Below are positions 53,668 through 61,483 of a stretch of DNA of 64,000 nucleotides, one piece after another. Within the stretch, counting starts at the first letter, position 1, and each line of letters begins with the position of its first letter. The position numbers were made by a program, and so were the translations under genes. Under the pieces are notes generated by a model. That model made no database searches, was not told the DNA's origin, and worked only from the letters and a program-made list of their open reading frames with translations. This stretch comes from Candidatus Kapaibacterium sp. (GTDB taxonomy: Bacteria; Bacteroidota; Ignavibacteria; Kapaibacteriales; HRBIN21), in NCBI GenBank assembly GCA_938084565.1, contig CALKEU010000004.1:62001-126000 (forward strand). The letters run 5' to 3'.

Positions 53668-54574
53668 GTTCAGGATCGGCTTCCGCAGGAATCCAGCGGA
53701 TATGCCTATAGCGGCGGAACCACATCAGCTGCCGTTTAGCGTACTGGCGCGTTCGCCGCTGCATCTGCGCCAACGCCTCGGCTGCCGATAGCCGGCCTTG
53801 CAAGTAGGCCACACATTCACTGTAGCCGTGTGTTGTCAATCCCGGACAATCGGGCCGGTAGCCCATTGCCAACACTTGCTCGGTTTCCTCAATGATTCCA
53901 TGCTGCCACATCCATACAGCGCGCTGGTTGATCCGGTCATACAACTGGGCACGTTCCCAATGAAGCCCGACCCAGAGCGTGATGAAGGGACGCGGCTGCG
54001 GCGCATACAGTCGCTGAGCCTCCGACAGAGGAAGACCCGTGGCGTAGTAGAATTCCAAGGCTCGCAGGAGGCGCCGCGGGTTACGATCGGGATACCGTGC
54101 TGCTGCCTCCGGATCGACCCGACAGAGCTCTTCGTAGAGACGGTTGCGTCCCTCGAATTCCAGGCGCTGTTGGAGCCACTGCCGTATGAGCGGCAGCTGA
54201 GGAATGGGTGGGGCCTCAAAGAGACCGTAGCAGAGCGCATGGATGTAGAGACCTGCCCCCCCGACCACACACGGCAGTTTCCCCCGCTGCCAAATCTGTG
54301 GAATCAGCGCCAGTGCGTCGGCCGCAAACTCCCCCGCACTGTAGGTCTGATCGGGATCACGAATGTCAATCCCATGGTGTGGAACCTGTGCCCGCTCCTC
54401 GGGCGTCGGCTTGGCTGTGCCAACATCGAGGTAGCGATAAATCTGCCGGGAATCGGCCGAGATGACCTCCAGCGGCACCCTAGTGGCCAACCGAAGGATG
54501 GTGGCTGTCTTGCCTGATGCCGTAGCACCTACGAGGACGAGGACGTGGGGCGTATGTCCGGTGTCTCGCTCCAC
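53606..54574 (-). CDS. miaA: tRNA dimethylallyltransferase MiaA
   Basis: A 322-residue enzyme that prenylates A37 of tRNAs reading UNN codons. It has the P-loop VGATASGKT, ISADSRQIYRYLDVGTAKPT, HHGIDIRDPDQTYSAGEFA, VVGGAGLYIHALCYG and RRTRQYAKRQLMWFR. GTG at 54574 is the only start giving the family N-terminus. It overlaps pcm by 46 bases and, at its end, the convergent GT-C gene by 62. Confidence 0.96.
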   Translation of the reverse strand: MERDTGHTPHVLVLVGATASGKTATILRLATRVPLEVISADSRQIYRYLDVGTAKPTPEERAQVPHHGIDIRDPDQTYSAGEFAADALALIPQIWQRGKLPCVVGGAGLYIHALCYGLFEAPPIPQLPLIRQWLQQRLEFEGRNRLYEELCRVDPEAAARYPDRNPRRLLRALEFYYATGLPLSEAQRLYAPQPRPFITLWVGLHWERAQLYDRINQRAVWMWQHGIIEETEQVLAMGYRPDCPGLTTHGYSECVAYLQGRLSAAEALAQMQRRTRQYAKRQLMWFRRYRHIRWIPAEADPELTAARLWQVVQPWLPQELQA

Positions 54575-55221
54575 CCCTCCTTGCCGATCAAGGGCACAAA
54601 GCGGAACTCACCGAACTCTTCGTAGTCGTACTCGTGTTCTGACAGGCGGCGTAGGCGGACCAAGACTTGCGCTTGCGGCCCTCCGACGGGGATGACCAAG
54701 CGTCCCCCCAGGGCTAGCTGCTCGCGCAAAGGCTTCGGAATGTGAGGGGCTGCCGCCGTCACGATAATAGCCTCGTACGGCGCATGCTCCTGCCATCCCA
54801 GGCTCCCATCCCCAAACCGAGTCTGAATTGCAAGCCCTAGGCGGGCAAAGAGCTGACGGGCTCTCTGGTAGAGCTCCCATTGGCGCTCCACCGTGTAGAC
54901 TCGCCCCCCCATGAGTGCCAAGAGTGCAGCCTGATAGCCGCTGCCCGTACCAATCTCTAACACCTTCTGGCCCGGCTCCAGTTCGAGCAGCGAAGTCATG
55001 AAGGCCACCGTGTACGGCTGCGAAATTGTCTGATTGTATCCCAGCGGCAGCGCGACATCCTCATAGGCCCGATGGATGAAGGCAGGATGGACGAAGAGCT
55101 CACGCGGCAGCCGCTCCATGGCTGCCAGTACCCGCTCATCGCGAATACCGCGCTGGCGCAGATGCTCCACCAATGCGTGACGTAGCTCGGCATAAGGATC
55201 GAAGCGCACTTGTGAGCTCAT
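54529..55221 (-). CDS. pcm: Protein-L-isoaspartate O-methyltransferase
   Basis: A 230-residue protein-repair methyltransferase that methylates L-isoaspartyl residues of damaged proteins using SAM. Signatures are ERLPRELFVHP, YEDVALPLGYNQTISQPYTVAFM, LEIGTGSGYQAALLALMGG (SAM loop) and VTAAAPHIPKPLREQLALGGRLVIPVG. Isoaspartate repair matters more at high temperature. Overlaps cdaA by four bases (ATGA) and miaA by 46. Confidence 0.96.
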   Translation of the reverse strand: MSSQVRFDPYAELRHALVEHLRQRGIRDERVLAAMERLPRELFVHPAFIHRAYEDVALPLGYNQTISQPYTVAFMTSLLELEPGQKVLEIGTGSGYQAALLALMGGRVYTVERQWELYQRARQLFARLGLAIQTRFGDGSLGWQEHAPYEAIIVTAAAPHIPKPLREQLALGGRLVIPVGGPQAQVLVRLRRLSEHEYDYEEFGEFRFVPLIGKEGWSETPDIRPTSSSS

Positions 55222-56021
55222 CTGAAGGCAGCTTCTCCCGCATACTCCGATTCTGTCACTTCCAGCAGCTGGCTCAGCCGCTCCCGCAAACGGTCCGGGC
55301 TCAAATCGGGCTCTAACACCCCACCGTGTGCAAGAGCAATATGGCCGGTCTCCTCCGAGACCACCACAACGAGAGCATCAACTTGCTCACTCAAACCAAG
55401 AGCAGCCCGATGGCGCGTGCCAATTGGATGCCCTGCCACATGTGTCGTCGCACTCAGAGGCAAAATACACCGGGCTGCCACAAGCACCTGCCCCTCAATG
55501 ACGACAGCTCCGTCGTGCAAAGGAGAGCGCGGGTTGAAAATCGACAGCAACAACTCCTTCGACACCACCGCCTGCAGCGGAACCCCGGTCTCGACGACCA
55601 ACCGAGTGCTCTGAGAGCCGGCAAACACAATGAGGGCTCCGATGTGTTTTTCAGCCATCTCTGCTACAGCCTCGATGACCTCCTCCACCACGGGCAGCAC
55701 CGGGGAGCGCACCAAGAGGCGGAATAGTCGCAAGCGGCGCACCTGGACAAGTGCCCGACGCAACTCCGGCTGAAACAAGACAACAAAGGCCACCAGCCAT
55801 ATCCCCGACAGCGTCCGCACAACCCAGCTCATCGCTGCTAACTCGCTGAACTCCACAAGGGAGCCTAGCACAATGAGGACCACAAAGCCCAGTAGAACAG
55901 GTAGCGCCAGAGTCCCCCGGAGCAGGCGATATACCCCGTAGAAGAGCGCCGTTAGCAGAGCGATGTCGAGCAGATCGGTCGCCGTGAAACGGAAGAACCC
56001 AATGCGGAACAGCTCAATCAT
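55218..56021 (-). CDS. cdaA: Diadenylate cyclase CdaA
   Basis: A 267-residue membrane-bound cyclase making the second messenger c-di-AMP from two ATP. Three N-terminal membrane helices (~10-90) precede the DAC domain with NPRSPLHDGAVVIEG (DGA motif) and GTRHRAALGLSEQVDALVVVVSEETG (RHR motif), the catalytic pair of the family. No cdaR or glmM neighbour, unlike Firmicutes. Cotranslated with phoH and pcm through ATGA overlaps. Confidence 0.95.
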   Translation of the reverse strand: MIELFRIGFFRFTATDLLDIALLTALFYGVYRLLRGTLALPVLLGFVVLIVLGSLVEFSELAAMSWVVRTLSGIWLVAFVVLFQPELRRALVQVRRLRLFRLLVRSPVLPVVEEVIEAVAEMAEKHIGALIVFAGSQSTRLVVETGVPLQAVVSKELLLSIFNPRSPLHDGAVVIEGQVLVAARCILPLSATTHVAGHPIGTRHRAALGLSEQVDALVVVVSEETGHIALAHGGVLEPDLSPDRLRERLSQLLEVTESEYAGEAAFR

Positions 56022-57019
56022 TGCCCATTGGTCGGGGCTGGGGTCTCCGGCGGGGTTCCATGCCGCCGCTGACTCCGCTCGTAGGCCTCGATGATATCAG
56101 CCACCAAGCGATGGCGTAAGACATCGGTGCGGTCGAAGTAGACAAAGGCAATCCCCGGTACGTTGCGGAGCACCGTCTGTACATCCACAAGCCCTGAGGC
56201 TGTCGGATCGCTGAGATCAATCTGCGTCACATCACCCGTGACAACCGCCTTCGTACTGCGCCCTAGCCGTGTCAGGAACATCTTCATCTGCCCAATGGTG
56301 GCATTCTGTGCCTCATCCAGGATGAGGAAGGCGTTGTTGAGGGTACGCCCACGCATGTAGGCCAGCGGGATAACCTCGATAATGCGGCGTTCCATGAGAC
56401 TCCGGAGCTTCTCCGCGCCGAGCATCTCCAGTAGGGCATCTGTCAGGGGCCGAAGGTAGGGGTCCACCTTCTCTTGCAGATCCCCGGGCAGGAAGCCCAG
56501 CGACTCCCCCGCCTCCACAGCAGGGCGGGAGAGAATAAGACGGGCTACCTCGTTACGGCGCAACATTGCCAGCGCCATAGCAACGGCCAGATACGTCTTG
56601 CCCGTACCTGCCGGCCCGATAGCGAAAACGACATCGTGAGTCTGAACGCTGCGCCAATACTCCTGCTGGTGCGGCGTACGTGCCCGAATAGGCCCCTGAC
56701 GCCCAACGAAGATAATCTCCTCCTCGGCCATACGCGCGGGGGATTTCTCCAGAGTCAGCACGTCAAGCACTGTGGCGACATCTTCGGGCAAGAGCCGTTC
56801 ATTGCGACGCAGCAAGTACACAAGCTCCTGGAAGAGCGCCTCCAGGGTCTGCACTTCGTTAAGGTCTCCCCGCAGGATGAGCGTATTGCCGCGGACAATG
56901 ACCGTCCCCCCGAGGCGCTGCTCGATGAGGCGCAGATGCATGTCATTGGCTCCCACCAGGGCGAGCGGATCGACGTCTTCCAGGACAATGCGCCGCTCGA
57001 GGATATCGGTTGGGGCCAT
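56018..57019 (-). CDS. phoH: PhoH-family ATPase
   Basis: A 333-residue PhoH-like P-loop ATPase related to SF1 helicase cores, linked to RNA metabolism. It shows the N-terminal VGANDMHLRLIEQRLGG, IGPAGTGKTYLAVAMALA (Walker A), FLPGDLQEKVDPYLRPLTDAL, FLILDEAQNATIGQMKMFLTRLG (Walker B) and VVTGDVTQIDL. ATG 57019 has GGAG 11 bases upstream; ATG 57040 would add seven residues. First gene of phoH-cdaA-pcm-miaA. Confidence 0.93.
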   Translation of the reverse strand: MAPTDILERRIVLEDVDPLALVGANDMHLRLIEQRLGGTVIVRGNTLILRGDLNEVQTLEALFQELVYLLRRNERLLPEDVATVLDVLTLEKSPARMAEEEIIFVGRQGPIRARTPHQQEYWRSVQTHDVVFAIGPAGTGKTYLAVAMALAMLRRNEVARLILSRPAVEAGESLGFLPGDLQEKVDPYLRPLTDALLEMLGAEKLRSLMERRIIEVIPLAYMRGRTLNNAFLILDEAQNATIGQMKMFLTRLGRSTKAVVTGDVTQIDLSDPTASGLVDVQTVLRNVPGIAFVYFDRTDVLRHRLVADIIEAYERSQRRHGTPPETPAPTNGQ

Positions 57020-57068
57020 AGAAGAGCTCCGTCGTGCCATACGACTCGTCAGGCTTCTCCTACGGTGT

Positions 57069-57137
57069 AAAAACGAACAAGCCTGCGCACACGTGCGCCC
57101 CCTCCCCAGGGCTCGGGGAGGAGGCTGAGGGCAGGCT
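57069..57137 (-). terminator. Intrinsic terminator after the LysM protein gene
   Basis: On the minus strand a 7-bp inverted repeat (AGCCTGC at 57137-57131 and GCAGGCT at 57086-57080) encloses a second CTCCCC/GGGGAG hairpin and is followed by TTGTTCGTTTTT. It lies between the LysM gene stop (57147) and phoH. Confidence 0.6.
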
Positions 57138-57146
57138 CCCTTGCTC

Positions 57147-57962
57147 CTACTCCCCACCACGCTTCGGTTGTGCCTCCTGTGTCGAAGGCGCTGCCTGCTG
57201 CAGCTGCTCGGCTGCCCGACGCTGCTGCTCTAGTTTCTTCCGGTAATAAGCCCGTTCGGCTCTCAGCTCCTCCAGAGTCTTCTCTCCCGGCGGCGGCACG
57301 TGCAGGACTTGGCCCGGGTAGATGAGGTCCGGATTCCGAATCTGATCCGTGTTGGCCTGCCAAATCTTCACCCACTGGAAGGGATTGCCGTAAATGTGGG
57401 GTTTGGCAGAGATGTTCCAGAGACAGTCGCGGTCCCGCTCCCAGGTGCCAACGGTATATGTCTTGACTTTCGGTTCTCGATAGAGGCCGCGGATTTCACG
57501 AGCAAGCTCCACAATGCGGTTGTAGAACTCCGGCAGGAGAGCCAACTTCTCCTTTCGCAGGGCATTCAAATCAGCCTCGAGAGCAGCAATTTCGGAACGG
57601 CGCTCAGCAAGCACATCATCGGACAATCCCCGATACTGGCGAACTCGCCCTTCGATGAAGCCAAGGCGCTGACGGAACCGCTCCACCTCGGCTTCCGTTA
57701 CCCCCAGCAGTGCATAGATATCGTCATTGCAGCGGCGGATGGCCTGCACGAGATCAGCTAACTGCTTCTCAAGTTGCCGCACCTCTGCTTCAACTGCTTG
57801 GGACTCTGCCTGCAGTTTGGCGACTTTCCCTTCCCATTCCCGAATGCGGAGCTCGGCCTCCGCTTTCGTGAGCTGTTCGTCTGGCTTGGTCGGATCGACA
57901 TACTGCTGTGCTGCAACAGAGAACAGCGCACCGGCAATGGCTCCGAGCAGGAGATGACGCAT
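57147..57962 (-). CDS. Exported coiled-coil protein with C-terminal LysM domain
   Basis: A 271-residue exported protein. Signal peptide at 1-~18 (LLLGAIAGALFSVAA), then a long Glu/Lys/Arg-rich coiled coil at ~28-160, then a LysM domain at ~167-223 (VKTYTVGTWERDRDCLWNISAKPHIYGNPFQW... NPDLIYPGQVLHVP), followed by a charged helical tail. LysM binds peptidoglycan, so it probably spans the periplasm attached to the wall. It lies 33 bases after the coiled-coil lipoprotein gene and ends in a terminator. Confidence 0.86.
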   Translation of the reverse strand: MRHLLLGAIAGALFSVAAQQYVDPTKPDEQLTKAEAELRIREWEGKVAKLQAESQAVEAEVRQLEKQLADLVQAIRRCNDDIYALLGVTEAEVERFRQRLGFIEGRVRQYRGLSDDVLAERRSEIAALEADLNALRKEKLALLPEFYNRIVELAREIRGLYREPKVKTYTVGTWERDRDCLWNISAKPHIYGNPFQWVKIWQANTDQIRNPDLIYPGQVLHVPPPGEKTLEELRAERAYYRKKLEQQRRAAEQLQQAAPSTQEAQPKRGGE

Positions 57963-57995
57963 GGTAGATTCCCTCCCTGGGCACTGTGGGACAGA

Positions 57996-58334
57996 TTATC
58001 GCTTCTTCTGAGTTCGCACCTCAACCCCGGCTGCTGCGGTATCGCTGGGGGAGTAATCAGGCCATACCTGCGGCCAGCTTGCCAGCTTTTCCTGGACAAA
58101 GCGTTTCTTATCATCACACTGCCGGAGCTCGCTCTGCCGAGAGCCTACTTCACGCTGCAGCCGACCCTTTTCGGCTTCCTTGCGCTGGATATCCTGCGTG
58201 AGTTGGCGCTCCTGCGCCCGTAAGTCCCGGAGGCGTTGTAGCTGCTCTTCCGTGATCTTGGGTGTACACCCGGCAACGAAGAGCAGCCCCACGAGCGCCA
58301 CTCCTCCGATCCCCGCACCCCACGTCAGTTTCAT
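57996..58334 (-). CDS. Small coiled-coil lipoprotein
   Basis: A 112-residue lipoprotein: signal peptide with GLLFVAGC, lipobox Cys23, followed by a Gln/Glu/Arg-rich coiled coil (~28-80) and a short Pro/Asp tail. No enzymatic motif. The start at 58334 gives a standard lipoprotein signal and lies 36 bases below a TAAATTTG box. It pairs with the LysM coiled-coil protein, and both could form one envelope structure; function unknown. Confidence 0.75.
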   Translation of the reverse strand: MKLTWGAGIGGVALVGLLFVAGCTPKITEEQLQRLRDLRAQERQLTQDIQRKEAEKGRLQREVGSRQSELRQCDDKKRFVQEKLASWPQVWPDYSPSDTAAAGVEVRTQKKR

Positions 58335-58359
58335 CGCACCACCTCTGACTTGTACAACC

Positions 58360-59118
58360 TCAGGACGGCTCAAATTTAGGGGAAAATGTCCCAACCATCT
58401 TCGCTCTGCCGTGCTGCGCCCAACGCTCGGCAGCAGCGTAGGTTTCCGGCGTGTCTACGTCCTGCCAAAAGTAATCGCCGAGCTCTTCTGCCCACAGTAT
58501 GCCACGCTGTGCGAGTACACGCACCCCATCTGTCAGCGCGGCATCACCGTGCTGGGCAGCGATCTGCTCAAGCGCATCCAGAAGGTCCATCGTAGCCACG
58601 AAAATTCCCGTATCGATAGCATTGAAGCGCTGCAGAGCTTTCCCGATCTCGAGGACCCGACCGTCACGGACCTGTACTTTGGTGGCATCCTCAAGATCCA
58701 CAATTCGCTCCAGTCGCGAATCGACCAGCAGCAGTGCCCCTTGTGTCGGAGCTGGGCGAGTGCGCATCCGCTCCAAAGCAGCCGCCTCCACGACATGGTC
58801 GGCCATCAAGAGGAGGAAGACCCTCTCAAGAGAGGCGCTTGCAGCAAGGAGGGAGAGCCCATTTTGACGCTCGAAAGCTGGATTGTAGGCGAAGCGGCAC
58901 CGCAGAGGACCCGTGTAGTGCGTCTGCACGAACTCCCGGATCTGCTCGGCACAATATCCGAGCACAAGCACCGCTTCCTCACAGCCAGCCCTCTCGGCAC
59001 CGTGCAGCGCCCAGAAGAGCAGTGGACAGCCACCTACGGGGACCAACGGCTTGGGAAGGCCAAGTGAAGGACTCAGCCGAGAGCCTAAGCCTGCAGCCAG
59101 AATCACAGCCTGTCTCAT
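58360..59118 (-). CDS. CTP:L-myo-inositol-1-phosphate cytidylyltransferase (IPCT-like)
   Basis: A 252-residue nucleotidyltransferase. The GT-A opening is AVILAAGLGSRLSPSLGLPKPLVPVGG. Beyond the generic fold it shares segments with archaeal IPCT: NGLSLLAA (86-93), the metal-binding MADHV (105-109), VDLEDATKVQVRDGRV (140-155), FNAIDTGIF (165-173) and the second metal site WQDVDT (218-223). IPCT makes CDP-inositol from CTP and inositol-1-phosphate for di-myo-inositol phosphate synthesis. It is five bases after the inositol-phosphate synthase gene, which strengthens the call. Archaeal IPCT is often fused to its CDP-alcohol transferase; here they are separate. Confidence 0.85.
   Translation of the reverse strand: MRQAVILAAGLGSRLSPSLGLPKPLVPVGGCPLLFWALHGAERAGCEEAVLVLGYCAEQIREFVQTHYTGPLRCRFAYNPAFERQNGLSLLAASASLERVFLLLMADHVVEAAALERMRTRPAPTQGALLLVDSRLERIVDLEDATKVQVRDGRVLEIGKALQRFNAIDTGIFVATMDLLDALEQIAAQHGDAALTDGVRVLAQRGILWAEELGDYFWQDVDTPETYAAAERWAQHGRAKMVGTFSPKFEPS
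58371..58378 (-). promoter_or_regulatory. Putative -7 box TAAATTTG for the lipoprotein-LysM pair
   Basis: Minus-strand TAAATTTG fits TAnnTTTG and lies 36 bases before the lipoprotein ATG at 58334. It falls within the last codons of the IPCT gene. Confidence 0.5.
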
Positions 59119-59123
59119 TGATG

Positions 59124-60422
59124 CTACCGCTCAGAATATCCCTCAAGTGGCGAGGCCAAGGGCAAGTGAGCTAAGAGGCGCAGCGCGCGCTGTAGCTGCT
59201 CATACTGCACAAAGAGATCGTGCTCTACTGGCTCTCCCCGCCGGACGTGCGGGCTCTTAAAGTAAAAGCCAAGCCAGGACTGTACCCCTGACCAGCCGGC
59301 TCGATGGGCCAAATCGAGAAAGAGCGCCACATCGAGCACAATTGGAGCAGCCAGAATGGAATCGCGACACTGGAAATTGACCTTGATGTGCATGGGATAC
59401 CCCATCCAGCCGACGATGTCAATCGTATCCCAGCTCTCCTTGGCATCACCGCGAGGCGGATAGTAGTGAATCCGCACCTTGTGGTAAAGGTCGCCGTAGA
59501 GGCGAGGGTAGCGATCGGCTGGCAGCAGGTCCTCCAGCACCCCGCGTTTGGTTGCCTCCTTAGCCCGAAAGCTGCCCTCATCCTCCAACACCCAACCGTC
59601 TCGGTTCCCCAAGATGTTGACGGAAAACCATCCCTGAACTCCCAAGAGACGGCGCCGAAGCGCTGGGGCGATAACCGTCTTCAGGAATGTCTGTCCCGTC
59701 TTGAAGTCCTTGCCCGCAACTGGCACGCCCACCATATCGGCCAACTCCTCCAGTGCGGGGATATCCGCTGAGAGGTTGGGCGCTCCATTAGCGTATGGTA
59801 CCCCCATGCGGAGAGCTGCATAGGCGTAAATCTGCGAAGGAGTAATGGCAGGATCATTCGCCTCCAGTGCTGCCTCGAAGGCCTTGAGAGAGGAATGGCA
59901 CGGCGCGGGATCAACGTGCACCTCTGTCGAGGCGCACCAGACCATCACAGCCCGCGTGGCTCCGGTTGTTGCAAGAGCTTGTTCGATATCCCGACAGAGT
60001 GCCTCGGCCAAATGCCGCTTGGTGGGAGCATGCTTGACATGGGGGCCGTGGAGCCGCCGGACATACTGCGGATCGAACACGGCCGGCATCGGATGAATTG
60101 TGCGCAGAAAGTCCGCCACTGCCGCTAAGTCGGCCTCCGTCAGGACCCCAGCTTGCCGTGCTGCCTCGTAGGCGTCTTCGGGGAAGATATCCCATGCGGC
60201 GAAGACGAGATCTTCAAGCGGTGCCAGAGGAAGCGCCTCCGCAATTGCCCGCCCCTCCCCCTCTATCTCCCCCAGTTGGGAAAGTGAGCCGAACGGATAG
60301 GCAAGCTTGCGCCGTATAGCCTCTACCCCAGCCAGGAACGTCGTCGTTACTGCGCCTAATCCAGGCAGTAGAATGAGCAAGCGCCCAACATGCGGGAGTA
60401 CGTGCTCCCCACCAGGTACCAT
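59124..60422 (-). CDS. myo-Inositol-1-phosphate synthase
   Basis: A 432-residue enzyme converting glucose-6-phosphate to inositol-1-phosphate with NAD+. Family elements: LLILLPGLGAVTTTFLAGVEAIR (NAD loop), FPFGSL-like YPFGSLSQLG, LEDLVFAAWDIFPEDAYEAA, VMVWCASTEV, VPVAGKDFKTGQTFLKT with the catalytic lysines, SVNILGNRDG and the C-terminal KVNFQCRDSILAAPIVLDVALF. The start at 60422 matches the family N-terminus; the open frame upstream to 60788 is antisense-free but overlaps the CDP-alcohol transferase and has no homology. Spacing of eight and five bases to its neighbours marks a tight operon. Confidence 0.93.
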   Translation of the reverse strand: MVPGGEHVLPHVGRLLILLPGLGAVTTTFLAGVEAIRRKLAYPFGSLSQLGEIEGEGRAIAEALPLAPLEDLVFAAWDIFPEDAYEAARQAGVLTEADLAAVADFLRTIHPMPAVFDPQYVRRLHGPHVKHAPTKRHLAEALCRDIEQALATTGATRAVMVWCASTEVHVDPAPCHSSLKAFEAALEANDPAITPSQIYAYAALRMGVPYANGAPNLSADIPALEELADMVGVPVAGKDFKTGQTFLKTVIAPALRRRLLGVQGWFSVNILGNRDGWVLEDEGSFRAKEATKRGVLEDLLPADRYPRLYGDLYHKVRIHYYPPRGDAKESWDTIDIVGWMGYPMHIKVNFQCRDSILAAPIVLDVALFLDLAHRAGWSGVQSWLGFYFKSPHVRRGEPVEHDLFVQYEQLQRALRLLAHLPLASPLEGYSER

Positions 60423-60430
60423 TGACTCCC

Positions 60431-61312
60431 TCACCTTGGCTGACCATACCGAAGAGACCACACCACAGCCGACAGCTGCCGTTGCCGCCGGTACGTCCAG
60501 ACACCTAGGAGCACCATGAGCCCATTGAGCCCGATGAGCTCCCACCAGAAAAAGGCGGCTGGCATGCCAGCACAACAGAGCACAAAGAGCGCCGCCGTGC
60601 GGTAATTCGAGCTCAAGACCGACCAAGCGTAGACAACCGGACGGAGGAGCAGGCGGTAGAGGCGCCGTACGTACCACACCATACCGTCCCTCAAGAGGAC
60701 AAAGAGGTAGCGCTCGCCGCTGAGCTGCTTTTGCACGGCCCAGTACACACGGTAGAGCCCCCGCAGTACTGCGGGCACCTGTTCCCACGCTGGTGTCAGG
60801 ACCGGCTTACCCAGGACAATGCCTTCATAGAGCTGGCGTTGTCTCTCATAGGCACTCGCTTGCACGAAGTGACTCAATCCTGCCCCCGCTGCCAGCAGGA
60901 AGGCCCACGGCCCCATCTGTGGCACCAGCGAGGCCGCCAATGCGGTGTAGAGGGCTACGAATGTGCCATGATCACAGAGCCCATCGAAGAGCTTACCGAG
61001 TTCGGAAGCTCTCCCGGTCAAACGTGCAAGTTGCCCATCAGCCCCATCGAGAATATGCCACAGCAGCATGCAGAGCAATCCAACCATGCACGTCCAGCCC
61101 TCCCGTCCAAAACCGTACGCTATAGCGGCCCCTATGCCACACCCCAACCCCATTAGCGAGACATGGTTGGGATGGATCCCCCAGCGCGCAAACCACTGAG
61201 TCAGTATCCAACTGAGCGGGTGAATAAAGTAGCGATTGATCGGCTCCTCAATTTCGGCAGAACGCCATGCCCGCCAGCGTGCTGCCAGTGCCGGAGCCTC
61301 TGCTGTACCCAT
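60431..61312 (-). CDS. CDP-alcohol phosphotransferase (DIPP-synthase or inositol-lipid-synthase type)
   Basis: A 293-residue membrane enzyme with the CDP-alcohol phosphotransferase signature DG-x2-G...AR-x8-G-x3-D-x3-D, here Asp89-Gly-Ala-Asp92 through Asp110 and Asp114, and the preceding HPNHVSLMGLGCGIGAAIAYG helix. About six membrane segments are predicted. Such enzymes displace CMP from a CDP-alcohol. Next to inositol-phosphate synthase and IPCT the likely reaction is CDP-inositol plus inositol-1-phosphate to di-myo-inositol phosphate phosphate, but CDP-diacylglycerol plus inositol phosphate remains possible. First gene of the inositol operon. Confidence 0.86.
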   Translation of the reverse strand: MGTAEAPALAARWRAWRSAEIEEPINRYFIHPLSWILTQWFARWGIHPNHVSLMGLGCGIGAAIAYGFGREGWTCMVGLLCMLLWHILDGADGQLARLTGRASELGKLFDGLCDHGTFVALYTALAASLVPQMGPWAFLLAAGAGLSHFVQASAYERQRQLYEGIVLGKPVLTPAWEQVPAVLRGLYRVYWAVQKQLSGERYLFVLLRDGMVWYVRRLYRLLLRPVVYAWSVLSSNYRTAALFVLCCAGMPAAFFWWELIGLNGLMVLLGVWTYRRQRQLSAVVWSLRYGQPR

Positions 61313-61405
61313 TCCCCTCCCCGTTTACCTTGCGCTTGTACGGCCTACACGCTTCCAGCCGAGACTTGCTCACGCGTACGGCTCGACCACCTCACAACGG
61401 CCCTG

Positions 61406-61413
61406 CAAAATTA
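61406..61413 (-). promoter_or_regulatory. Putative -7 promoter box TAATTTTG for the inositol-phosphate operon
   Basis: Minus-strand TAATTTTG 93 bases before the CDP-alcohol transferase start, an unusually long leader for this window. Confidence 0.5.
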
Positions 61414-61448
61414 CACGACTCGTGCGCCCCAGAGTCAGCAACCAGCGC

Positions 61449-61456
61449 TATATTTA
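61449..61456 (+). promoter_or_regulatory. Possible -7 box TATATTTA for the acyl-CoA ligase
   Basis: TATATTTA differs from TAnnTTTG only in the last base and lies 27 bases before the ATG at 61484 in an AT-richer patch. Confidence 0.4.
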
Positions 61457-61483
61457 TTCGGTTACACCGTGCACGAAAAGCGC

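Noticed and set aside
60423-60788. N-terminal extension of the inositol-phosphate synthase frame
   Set aside because: It reads through the CDP-alcohol transferase gene in another frame and has no family similarity; the family N-terminus begins at 60422.
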